A stretch of 14,296 bases of DNA, taken from the NCBI GenBank assembly GCA_030591305.1, contig JAUVBI010000059.1, forward strand, positions 1 through 14,296, written 5' to 3'. The position numbers and the translations under genes were made by a program. Below are positions 7,469 through 14,268 of this stretch, one piece after another; the stretch's first letter is position 1; each line of letters begins with the position of its first letter. The stretch is from Pseudomonadota bacterium. Its GTDB lineage: Bacteria; Pseudomonadota; Gammaproteobacteria; Pseudomonadales; Halieaceae. The notes beneath the pieces were generated by a model. That model made no database searches. It saw nothing but the letters and a program-made list of their open reading frames with translations, and was not told the DNA's origin.

Positions 7469-9169
7469 ATGATGGTGAATAACAGTTTTAGGACATGCCC
7501 GGACACTGGCCTGAAGTTTTTCAGTTCTGCGGAAAACTTGATCAAAGCCAATGCGGTCGCGGGGGTGGTATTCCTGCTCATTGGCGGAATGTTTGGCTTA
7601 CTGGTGGGTTTAACCCGCTGGCAGGCAGTTCATTTACTGGGTGCTGAAGACTTCTACATGGTCTTGACAGCACACGGCTTGAACGTACTTATCTTCTGGA
7701 TGATATTTTTTGAAATCGCGATATTATATTTTTGCTCCTCGGTATTATTGGGTTGTCGATTGGCGACGCCCCGATGGGCCTGGGTTGGCTTTGGCCTGAT
7801 GGTAATCGGCGCGGTCATGAATAATGTGATCGTGCTACAGGGCAACTCCAGTGTGATGATGACATCGTATGTGCCACTGGAGGCGCATCCGTTGTTTTAC
7901 CTGAGCCTGATTTTATTTGCAGTGGGTGCCCTGATCGGCAGCTTTGTATTCTTTGGTACCCTGGTGGTGGCCAAGGCAGAGAAAACCTATGAGGGCTCGG
8001 TGCCTCTGGTGACTTTTGGTGCTATTACAGCGGCAATTATTGCGGTGTTCACCATTGTCAGTGGCGCTATAGTATTAATCCCGACCCTGCTGTGGAGCGT
8101 AGGTCTGGTGGGTGAGATAGATGTGCTGGCCTATCGTATGATCTGGTGGGCATTCGGTCACTCTTCCCAGCAAATCAACGTGGCAGCTCACGTATCGGTC
8201 TGGTATGCCATTATCGCAATACTGTTTGGTGCCAAGCCCCTGTCGGAAAAGGTCAGTCGTACGGCCTTCCTGATGTACATCCTGTTCCTGCAACTTGCCA
8301 GTGTTCACCATCTGTTGGTAGACCCCGGTTTGAGCTCCAACTTCAAGATGTTCAACACCAGTTACGCCATGTACCTGGCGGTTATGGCCAGTATGGTGCA
8401 CGGTTTGACCGTGCCCGGCTCCATGGAGGCCGCACAGCGTGCCCGTGGGCACAATGCAGGTCTGTTTACCTGGCTGCGTAAGGCGCCCTGGGGCAACCCG
8501 GCCTTCTCGGGGATGTTTATTTCCCTGGTCGGCTTTGGTTTCCTGGGTGGCATCACCGGCGTGGTTATGGGTGCAGAGCAAATCAATATCCTGATTCACA
8601 ACACTTTGTATGTTCCAGGGCACTTCCATGCCACGGTAGTGCTGGGTAGTACCCTGGCATTTATGGCACTGGCCTACTGGCTGGTACCGGTACTGTTCCG
8701 TAGGGAGCTTATCTGGAAAGGTCTGGCCAAGTGGCAGCCCTATATGTTTGGTCTGGGAATGACCGGTGTTTCACTGTTCCTGATGGGTGCGGGCACACTG
8801 GGTGTACCGCGTCGGCACTGGGATATCGGCTTTGCCGGCACTGGAGGCATCACTCACGAGTTCCCGGCTGCTGCATACACGATGCTGGCTCTGAACGGCA
8901 TGTCTGTAATACTGGCAGTTGCCGGTGGCGCAGCCTTCTGCCTGATCATGGTTGGAACCATCTTGTTTGGTAAGAAGTTGGGCGAGAACGAGCCTATGGC
9001 TGAGCCCTGTATCGTGGCTCCAGTTACCGATGAAGAGTATGCTGCCAACGGTGGCAGTGCATTTGCCATACCGGGCACCATCGTGTTGGCGCTGGTGTTC
9101 TTCGTCAGTTTCGCGCTGTACTACTTCATTAACTGGAAGTATCTGGCAGAAACCTGGGGGATCGGCTAA
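7469..9169 (+). CDS. norY: Heme-copper catalytic subunit I, NO reductase of the sNOR type
   Basis: Integral membrane protein of 566 aa with about 12-13 helices, expected to reduce NO to N2O. All six family histidines are visible: His69 (VLTAHGLNV) and His387 for the low-spin heme, His385 (VPGHFHATV) for the active-site heme, and His231, His280 and His281 (FGHSSQQ; SVHHLLVDP) for the second metal. Oxygen-reducing A- and B-type enzymes have Tyr four residues after the first metal-binding His (GHPEVY or GHPIVY), cross-linked to it. Here that residue is Gln235 (GHSSQQ), so the cross-link is impossible, which is a hallmark of NO reductase-type members. Two adjacent ATGs (7469, 7472) follow GGGG; I keep the first. 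The CuA gene lies immediately upstream and Sco downstream. Confidence is high for the superfamily, good for sNOR; the absence of O2 reduction is inferred. Confidence 0.88.
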   Translation: MMVNNSFRTCPDTGLKFFSSAENLIKANAVAGVVFLLIGGMFGLLVGLTRWQAVHLLGAEDFYMVLTAHGLNVLIFWMIFFEIAILYFCSSVLLGCRLATPRWAWVGFGLMVIGAVMNNVIVLQGNSSVMMTSYVPLEAHPLFYLSLILFAVGALIGSFVFFGTLVVAKAEKTYEGSVPLVTFGAITAAIIAVFTIVSGAIVLIPTLLWSVGLVGEIDVLAYRMIWWAFGHSSQQINVAAHVSVWYAIIAILFGAKPLSEKVSRTAFLMYILFLQLASVHHLLVDPGLSSNFKMFNTSYAMYLAVMASMVHGLTVPGSMEAAQRARGHNAGLFTWLRKAPWGNPAFSGMFISLVGFGFLGGITGVVMGAEQINILIHNTLYVPGHFHATVVLGSTLAFMALAYWLVPVLFRRELIWKGLAKWQPYMFGLGMTGVSLFLMGAGTLGVPRRHWDIGFAGTGGITHEFPAAAYTMLALNGMSVILAVAGGAAFCLIMVGTILFGKKLGENEPMAEPCIVAPVTDEEYAANGGSAFAIPGTIVLALVFFVSFALYYFINWKYLAETWGIG

Positions 9170-9180
9170 GCTTACATGCC

Positions 9181-9211
9181 GAAGAAGCCTCAGTTCACCT
9201 GAGGCTTCTTC
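9181..9211 (+). terminator. Hairpin between catalytic subunit and Sco gene
   Basis: A perfect 13-bp stem, GAAGAAGCCTCAG (9181-9193) with CTGAGGCTTCTTC (9199-9211), and a five-base loop start 11 bases after the catalytic-subunit stop. Only a few T residues follow, so it may be a partial terminator or a stabiliser of the upstream mRNA. Either would lower Sco and downstream expression relative to the structural subunits. Confidence 0.65.
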
Positions 9212-9238
9212 ATTGTACAGTTAAGGTATTTAATTTTT

Positions 9239-10048
9239 ATGCAGAAGACTCTATGGCCGGCATTTGCTGGCCTTTTTCTTTCCGTTAGTGTGGCTTTTGC
9301 CGCGCCTGAGCCGGATTTCTCAAAGTTCAGTCACGATGACGCCCTGGAATACAGCCAGGGGGCCATTGGTTCTTCTGTGGAGGACATTGAACTGACCCGG
9401 TCTGACGGTACAGTGGTGGCGTTGTCCGATTATCGTGGTAAACCGCTGGTCATCAGTATGATTTTCACCAGCTGTCACCATATTTGCCCCGCCACAACCG
9501 CGCATCTGAATGAGGTGGTTGAAAAAGCGCGGGATGTTTTGGATGAGGACAGCTTTCAGGTTGTGACGGTGGGCTTTGACACCCGCAATGACAGCCCCGA
9601 GCGTATGGCGCAATTTCGTCACAGCAATGATGTGGCCGATGAGCGCTGGGACTTTCTCTCGGGAGACGAGGCCAATATGGCCAAACTGGTCCGCCAACTG
9701 GGCTTTATCTATACCCCGGCTGCCAGGGGTTTTGATCATTTGATTCAGACTTCTGTGATTGACGCTAATGGTGTGATCTACCGCCAGGTTTATGGCATCT
9801 CGTTTCCCACGCCGCATTTGATAGAACCCCTGAAGGAGTTGGTCTTCGGTCGGCCGAAAACCCATTCTGCCATTGATTATCTGGGGGGGCGTATTCGCCT
9901 GTTCTGCACCGTATACGATCCCGCCACAGATTCCTACTATATCGACTACTCGGTATTTATAGGCACTTTCGTGGGTCTGGTTGTTTCTATTTTATTCGGC
10001 AGGGTGCTATTTAAAGAGTGGCGCCGCAGTATTAAGGCAGGTAAATGA
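9239..10048 (+). CDS. senC: Sco1/SenC-family copper chaperone with C-terminal membrane anchor
   Basis: Thioredoxin-fold copper protein that delivers copper to, or reduces cysteines of, CuA sites; the likely client is the CuA subunit two genes upstream. A signal peptide covers about residues 1-21 (MQKTLWPAFAGLFLSVSVAFA). The copper motif CHHICP is at 79-84 and the third ligand is probably His167 (FDHLIQTSVIDANG). After the Sco domain ends (about residue 205) a tail of about 60 aa contains Cys223, DSYYIDYSVF and a membrane helix at about 239-256, then a basic end. Ordinary Sco proteins are anchored at the N-terminus and lack this tail. The ribosome site (AAGG about 12 bases before ATG) is weak. 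The gene sits behind the 9181-9211 hairpin. SenC beside NO reductase genes is known from ammonia oxidisers. Confidence 0.9.
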   Translation: MQKTLWPAFAGLFLSVSVAFAAPEPDFSKFSHDDALEYSQGAIGSSVEDIELTRSDGTVVALSDYRGKPLVISMIFTSCHHICPATTAHLNEVVEKARDVLDEDSFQVVTVGFDTRNDSPERMAQFRHSNDVADERWDFLSGDEANMAKLVRQLGFIYTPAARGFDHLIQTSVIDANGVIYRQVYGISFPTPHLIEPLKELVFGRPKTHSAIDYLGGRIRLFCTVYDPATDSYYIDYSVFIGTFVGLVVSILFGRVLFKEWRRSIKAGK

Positions 10049-10073
10049 AAACGTCAGCAATGAAGGGCCCCGC

Positions 10074-11615
10074 ATGAAGGCAATACTCAAAAAGGGCTTT
10101 AACGCATTGGACGGTGTCTTTTCAAGCGTCTTTACGCCAGCCTGGAACCCCATGTACCAGTTGGGGGCTTTGTCGTTCTTCTACTTCTGGATTGTAGCGA
10201 TAACCGGTGTTTATTTATTCATATTTTTCGAGACCAGTATTACCGGTGCTCATGCCTCCATGGAATACATTTCGGTAGAGCAATGGTACCTGGGCGGCAT
10301 CATGCGCAGTTTTCACCGCTATGCCTCGGCGGCTATGGGTATTTGTGTCACCCTGCACCTGGTTCGCGAATATTCCATGGACAGATACAGCGGGGTTCGT
10401 TGGTTCAGTTGGGTATCCGGCATTCCCCTACTATGGCTGCTGTTTGCTTCCGCCATCGGCGGGTATTGGCTGGTATGGGACATTCAGGCCCAGTACATCG
10501 CGCTTTTAACGGCAGAGTGGTTCGACTGGCTGCCCATTATGGTCGACCCCATGGCCAGCAATTTTCTCAATGAGGCCGCCCTCAGCGACCGTTTTTTCTC
10601 GCTGCTGGTGTTTCTTCATATTGGTATACCCCTGTCTTTGCTGTTGGGCATGTTCATCCATATTAAACGCATCACCGGTGCCCGTACTAACCCTGCCAAG
10701 GGCCTGGCGGCAGGTACTTTGCTGGCCATGCTGGTGGTGTCCCTGTGGCAGCCCGCATTCAGCCAGGCGCCCGCCAACCTGGATATGACAATCACGGAAG
10801 TGGGTCTGGACTGGGTTTTTCTCAACCCCTATACGCTAATTGGTAGCTGGGGGCCGGGGCAAACCTGGGCGCTGCTGGTGGGCCTGTCCTCCTTTCTGAC
10901 CATTCTTCCCTGGCTGCCCTCAAAGCGTGAGAAGCAGACTCCCGTGGCGGTGGTCGATCCTGAGAATTGCAATGGCTGCGGCTGGTGTCTGGCGGACTGT
11001 CCCTACGAGGCGGTTACCATGAAAGTGCACGATTACAAAAAGGGTCACCAGCAATCGGTGGTCGATCCCGACCTGTGTATAAGCTGCGGTATTTGTGCGG
11101 GTGCCTGCCCATCGTCATCACCCTTTCGCCATGTGGATGAGTTGACCACCGGCATCAGTATTCCAGGTTTCCACATCAAGGAACTGTTGTCTCTCACCGA
11201 AAATAAACTGAGTGAACTTAGCACCGATAAGCCGCGTATTATGGTCTACGGCTGTGATCACGGCAGCGTGGTGGATGAAATGGCCTCGCAAAGTGTTGCC
11301 TCGATCAGCATGCCCTGTACCGCATTGGTACCCCCGGCGTTTATAGACTATGTACTGCGTAAGGATTTAGCCGAGGGCGTGATGATCAGCGGCTGCTGTG
11401 AGGGCGACTGTCACTACCGCCTGGGCAACGATTGGATGGACCAGCGTTTCAGTAAGGAGCGTATGCCCATACTGCGCACCCGGGTACCCCGGGACAAGGT
11501 TCGGCTGCGTTGGCTGGGAGCACAGGGTACAGCGCAACTGGGTCGGGAGGTGATTGAGTTTCAGGCGCACCTGGAAGAGGAGCAACTGGATTTTGTGGAG
11601 GTGAGCAATGGATAA
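10074..11615 (+). CDS. Cytochrome b / two-[4Fe-4S] ferredoxin / MvhD-FlpD fusion protein
   Basis: A 513-aa fusion of three electron-transfer modules. Residues 1-280 form a cytochrome b6-like domain: four heme-ligating histidines in two helices, His81/His95 (SFHRYASAAMGICVTLH) and His182/His196 (LHIGIPLSLLLGMFIH), each with the 13-residue spacing of bis-heme cytochrome b, plus a further helix near 265-282. A cytoplasmic ferredoxin domain follows with two CXXCXXCXXXCP motifs (299-309, 335-345). Residues about 385-480 match the MvhD/FlpD domain of methanogen hydrogenase and heterodisulfide reductase complexes: Cys394, Cys415 and SGCCEGDCHYRLGN (Cys441, Cys442, Cys446). I chose ATG at 10074 because GAAGG precedes it; an upstream ATG at 9981 would overlap the Sco gene. 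The next gene overlaps it by eight bases. It probably moves electrons between the quinone pool and a cytoplasmic or membrane partner; direction and partner are unknown. Confidence 0.82.
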   Translation: MKAILKKGFNALDGVFSSVFTPAWNPMYQLGALSFFYFWIVAITGVYLFIFFETSITGAHASMEYISVEQWYLGGIMRSFHRYASAAMGICVTLHLVREYSMDRYSGVRWFSWVSGIPLLWLLFASAIGGYWLVWDIQAQYIALLTAEWFDWLPIMVDPMASNFLNEAALSDRFFSLLVFLHIGIPLSLLLGMFIHIKRITGARTNPAKGLAAGTLLAMLVVSLWQPAFSQAPANLDMTITEVGLDWVFLNPYTLIGSWGPGQTWALLVGLSSFLTILPWLPSKREKQTPVAVVDPENCNGCGWCLADCPYEAVTMKVHDYKKGHQQSVVDPDLCISCGICAGACPSSSPFRHVDELTTGISIPGFHIKELLSLTENKLSELSTDKPRIMVYGCDHGSVVDEMASQSVASISMPCTALVPPAFIDYVLRKDLAEGVMISGCCEGDCHYRLGNDWMDQRFSKERMPILRTRVPRDKVRLRWLGAQGTAQLGREVIEFQAHLEEEQLDFVEVSNG

Positions 11616-12105
11616 GCTTGTTCGCTACTTCGCCCAGGCGGTGTTCTACGCCTTATTTTTTGTTCCGCTTGTCTACTTCAGCCACGCGCCCAGCTATCGC
11701 TATATGGAAGACCATATGGCTGTGCTCAAGGTAGCAGTACGTCACCCGGGTGAAATCATCGGCGAGTGCACGTCCATTACTGGAGAGAGCCACGGCATGC
11801 GGCCCTCCAGCATGACCCAGGCTGTTGAAATCTGCCCCCGGGAGCGCTCACCGCTGCAATTGGAGTTAATCCTCGATGGGGAAATATTGTACCGTGCCGA
11901 GATACCGCCATCGGGCCTGCACAACGATGGTATATCGAGCATGTACCAGCGGTTTGAGGTGCCGGCTGGTCCTCATCATTTTCAAATACGGATGAACGAC
12001 AATGTTAAAGTGAATGGCTTTAACTGGCAGTTTGAACAGGATATTACTCTGCAGCCGGCCCAGGTGATGGTAGCCAACTTCAAACAAGGATTCCGAATAC
12101 AGTGA
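11608..12105 (+). CDS. Membrane-anchored periplasmic beta-rich protein of unknown function
   Basis: I do not recognise a named family. The 165-aa product has one N-terminal membrane helix (about residues 8-25) followed by a domain of about 135 aa dominated by predicted beta strands (LQLELILDGEILYRAEIPPSG; YQRFEVPAGPHHFQIRMND). Two cysteines (54 and 76) could form a disulfide. One helix plus a periplasmic beta-sandwich is the shape of an oxidase subunit II, but there is no CuA or type-1 copper motif and no heme motif. A strong GGAGGTGA ribosome site lies just before ATG. The gene overlaps the cytochrome b fusion upstream by eight bases and the divergent oxidase downstream by four (GTGA), so the three are translationally coupled. 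It is likely an accessory subunit of that oxidase; this is inferred from position only. Confidence 0.75.
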   Translation: MDKLVRYFAQAVFYALFFVPLVYFSHAPSYRYMEDHMAVLKVAVRHPGEIIGECTSITGESHGMRPSSMTQAVEICPRERSPLQLELILDGEILYRAEIPPSGLHNDGISSMYQRFEVPAGPHHFQIRMNDNVKVNGFNWQFEQDITLQPAQVMVANFKQGFRIQ

Positions 12106-13487
12106 GCCCGGAACAAGACTACACTTTGGAGGTGCCGCAAGATTCCCGGCGCCTATTGGCTTTAGGCTGGCTGTGGCTCTGTGTACTGGCGCTGCTGGGT
12201 GCCGGCGTTTTCTCCCTGCTACTGGTATTGTCCCGCACGCCCTATGTATCGGAGTTTATTCCCTGGATTGATTTTTTTCACTCGGCCCTGGTGGTGCATG
12301 TAGACCTGTCGGTGCTGGTGTGGAGTTTGTCGTTTGGCGGAATCCTATGGAGCCTGAATCAGCGCCCGGGAAATGCCTGGCTGGCCTGGACCGCATTGGC
12401 GCTGGCCTGTCTGGGCTCAATCATAATTATTGTCTCGCCCTTTGTGCGCGATGCCCAGCCTCTGATGAGTAACTATGTGCCGGTACTGCAGCACCCGCTG
12501 TTCTTCGCTGGCCTGTTTACTTTTGCCCTGGGCTTCACCTTGTTAGTGGTAAACAGCATGGTGTTTATGGCGCCGGTGGGCCCCATGATGAGTGGCAGTG
12601 GTGCTTTGCGTTTTGGTCTGAATGCCGCCGCCGTGTCCGCTGCTGTGGCCCTGATCTGCTTTGTTTGGTCTTATATCCAGATGCCCGACTATCTCATGGG
12701 CCAGTCATTTTTTGAGCTGTTGTTCTGGGGCGGCGGGCATGTTTTACAGTTTACCTACACGTTGCTGATGCTGGTGTGTTGGCTGTGGCTGTCGAGGGCC
12801 GCCGGGCTGCAACTACCCATTACACCGCGGGTGGTGCTGGTTATTCTGTTTGTGGGGCTGGCCTGTGTGTTTATTTCACCCCTCATCTACCTGGCCTTTC
12901 CCATTACCTCTCTGGAGCATGTTGAACTGTTTACCTGGTTGATGCGCTGGGGTGGGAGTCTGGCGACACTGCCTCTGGCTCTGGCGGTTATCATGGGCTT
13001 ATTGCGTTACGGCGGCACTACCGAAAAAGAAGCATTGGCGCGCTCCGCCCTGCAGTGTTCACTGTTTTTGTTTGGTATAGGCGGTATGATTGGCTTCCTG
13101 ATTTCCGGCAGTAATGTCACCATTCCGGCCCACTATCACGGCTCTATCGTGGGTGTGACCCTGGCCTTGATGGGCGTGTGTTATCTATTGCTGCCGCAGC
13201 TGGGTTATCCCCTGCGAAGCATGAAGATGGCCATCTGGCAGCCGATTATCTACAGTGCGGGCCAGCTGATGCATGTGGGTGGTTTGGTCTGGTCGGGCGG
13301 CTATGGCGTGCAGCGTAAGGTGGCGGGTGCCGAGCAGGCGCTGGACTCAATCGAACGAGTACTGGGGATGGGCCTAATGGGTTTTGGCGGGCTGGTCTCC
13401 TCCATTGGTGGCCTGCTGTTTCTGATAGTCGTTTTGCGCGCTCTCGTCCGTCCCGGTCAGGCCGTCCATAATACTGAAGGTGGGTAG
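12102..13487 (+). CDS. Divergent heme-copper oxidase/NO reductase-type subunit I
   Basis: Integral membrane protein of 461 aa with about 12 helices, in the heme-copper superfamily but far from the sNOR subunit upstream. Recognisable sites are the low-spin heme ligands His66 (VVHVDLSVLVW) and His346, the active-site heme ligand His344 (TIPAHYHGSIVG), and one second-metal ligand, His213 (GGGHVLQF). Helix VII, normally carrying His-His, reads SLEHVELF: Glu272-His273. There is no Tyr at the cross-link position after His213 (Phe217). Loss of one His, a Glu in its place and no Tyr are more like NO reductases than oxygen reductases. It starts at GTG in a GTGA overlap with the previous gene; AAGGA lies upstream. 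Its last 114 bases overlap a minus-strand gene. It could belong to a little-studied NO reductase class such as gNOR; I cannot assign the class from sequence alone. Confidence 0.8.
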   Translation: MSPEQDYTLEVPQDSRRLLALGWLWLCVLALLGAGVFSLLLVLSRTPYVSEFIPWIDFFHSALVVHVDLSVLVWSLSFGGILWSLNQRPGNAWLAWTALALACLGSIIIIVSPFVRDAQPLMSNYVPVLQHPLFFAGLFTFALGFTLLVVNSMVFMAPVGPMMSGSGALRFGLNAAAVSAAVALICFVWSYIQMPDYLMGQSFFELLFWGGGHVLQFTYTLLMLVCWLWLSRAAGLQLPITPRVVLVILFVGLACVFISPLIYLAFPITSLEHVELFTWLMRWGGSLATLPLALAVIMGLLRYGGTTEKEALARSALQCSLFLFGIGGMIGFLISGSNVTIPAHYHGSIVGVTLALMGVCYLLLPQLGYPLRSMKMAIWQPIIYSAGQLMHVGGLVWSGGYGVQRKVAGAEQALDSIERVLGMGLMGFGGLVSSIGGLLFLIVVLRALVRPGQAVHNTEGG

Positions 13488-13628
13488 TGCAAGCACCATG
13501 ATAATGACAAAGAATATGATATTGCGTTGCGGCAGGGGCTCGCCGTGCATTCTTTCCAGCATGCTAAGCAGCTGGCCTGTTACCGAATAAAGTACTATAC
13601 CGACACCCGTAAAGAGAACTATTTCCAT
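13374..13628 (-). CDS. 84-aa two-helix membrane protein of unknown function
   Basis: ATG at 13628 is preceded by GGGAGG six bases upstream, which favours it over the longer in-frame start at 13646. The product has two hydrophobic helices (about residues 2-20 and 36-54) joined by a short charged loop, LERMHGEPLPQ, and a polar, Gln/Asn-rich tail (residues 58-84). The sequence RNIIFFVIIMVLALPTFSIM looks like genuine membrane protein, and the ribosome site supports translation. No function is evident. It runs opposite to the surrounding genes: its 3' third overlaps the last 114 bases of the divergent oxidase gene in antisense, and its start lies 58 bp from the start chosen for the thioredoxin lipoprotein, giving a shared divergent promoter region. 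It may be unrelated to respiration. Confidence 0.72.
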   Translation of the reverse strand: MEIVLFTGVGIVLYSVTGQLLSMLERMHGEPLPQRNIIFFVIIMVLALPTFSIMDGLTGTDESAQNDYQKQQATNGGDQPAKTH

Positions 13629-13686
13629 GATAAACCTCCCGCTCATTCAGTTCGGGAGATGGTGCAGCAAGCGGAGCAACAAGACA

Positions 13687-14268
13687 ATGATTAATGACAA
13701 AAAACCGGGGACAGAGCACAGTTTATTCCGATTGGGTAGAAGCAGGAAAAACTGTGCTCTGTCCCCGGTTTTGTTGTTGCTCTGTACTTTTTTGTTGGCC
13801 GGGTGCAATGGCGAGCAGCGCTTTGAGGCCAGGAAAGCACTGGATTTTAGTTTGCCTACACTGGATGGAAAGGGGACTGTGTCGCTGAGTGACTACCGGG
13901 GAGAGGTGGTTTATCTCACCTTCTGGGCTTCCTGGTGTGTGCCTTGTCGGCAGGAGATGCCCTATCTATCCCAGTTATGGGAGCGCCATTATGAGGATGG
14001 CTTCCGCGTCATCGCCATCAATGTGGATGATGACCTGGAGGCCGCTCTTGAGTTTGCTGCGGAACAGAACGTGCCCTTTCCCCTGGTGCGGGATGAGGGG
14101 CGCGTCCTGAGTAAGCAGTATAAAGTGCCGGGATTTCCCACCCACTACCTGCTAGATCGGCATGGGCGAATCCGCTATTCCGGCATGGGCTTTAATCTGA
14201 AGGATGTGGCGGCGGTGTCGCAGGAAGTTGAGACGCTGCTGGCGGAGTCAGTCGGTGCAGCAGATTAA
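13687..14268 (+). CDS. TlpA/ResA-like thioredoxin-fold lipoprotein
   Basis: Periplasm-facing thiol-disulfide protein of the TlpA/ResA/AhpC-TSA group; such proteins reduce apocytochrome c or copper-site cysteines. With ATG at 13687 (GGAG ten bases upstream) it has 193 aa. A lipoprotein signal ends in FLLAGC (Cys40 lipidated). The redox motif WCVPC is at 83-87, DFSLPTLDGKGTVSLSDYRGE is the usual entry strand, and the cis-Pro loop is VPGFPTHYLLD (Pro151). Residues 5-29, the front of the signal sequence, are encoded by a perfect inverted repeat, so the original start region may have been replaced. An earlier ATG at 13627 would add 20 unconvincing residues. TlpA-like proteins often accompany cytochrome or CuA biogenesis, which fits here. 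Catalytic domain certain; start codon uncertain. Confidence 0.9.
   Translation: MINDKKPGTEHSLFRLGRSRKNCALSPVLLLLCTFLLAGCNGEQRFEARKALDFSLPTLDGKGTVSLSDYRGEVVYLTFWASWCVPCRQEMPYLSQLWERHYEDGFRVIAINVDDDLEAALEFAAEQNVPFPLVRDEGRVLSKQYKVPGFPTHYLLDRHGRIRYSGMGFNLKDVAAVSQEVETLLAESVGAAD
13701..13772. repeat. Perfect 24-bp inverted repeat, REP/MITE-like element
   Basis: The left arm (13701-13724) begins AAAACCGGGGACAGAGCACA and the right arm (13749-13772) is its exact reverse complement over 24 bases; the loop is also 24 bases. Hairpins with the core GGGGACAGAGCAC recur in many gammaproteobacterial genomes and, from memory, are often linked with IS200-like Y1 (REP-associated) transposases. No transposase is in this window. 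The element lies inside the signal-peptide codons of the thioredoxin lipoprotein. Confidence 0.82.

Noticed and set aside
8075..8629. 184-aa minus-strand frame inside the catalytic NO reductase subunit
   Set aside because: It mirrors conserved His-containing helices of the real gene, is rich in Gln/His/Gly without hydrophobic pattern, and has no support for translation.
9320..9865. 181-aa minus-strand frame inside the Sco gene
   Set aside because: The Sco gene on the plus strand has a signal peptide and intact copper motif; the opposite frame has no family resemblance.
9981..10073. Longer N-terminus for the cytochrome b fusion from ATG 9981
   Set aside because: It would overlap 68 bases of the Sco gene, and the added residues are out-of-frame Sco sequence; ATG 10074 has a better ribosome site and starts the usual cytochrome b N-terminus.
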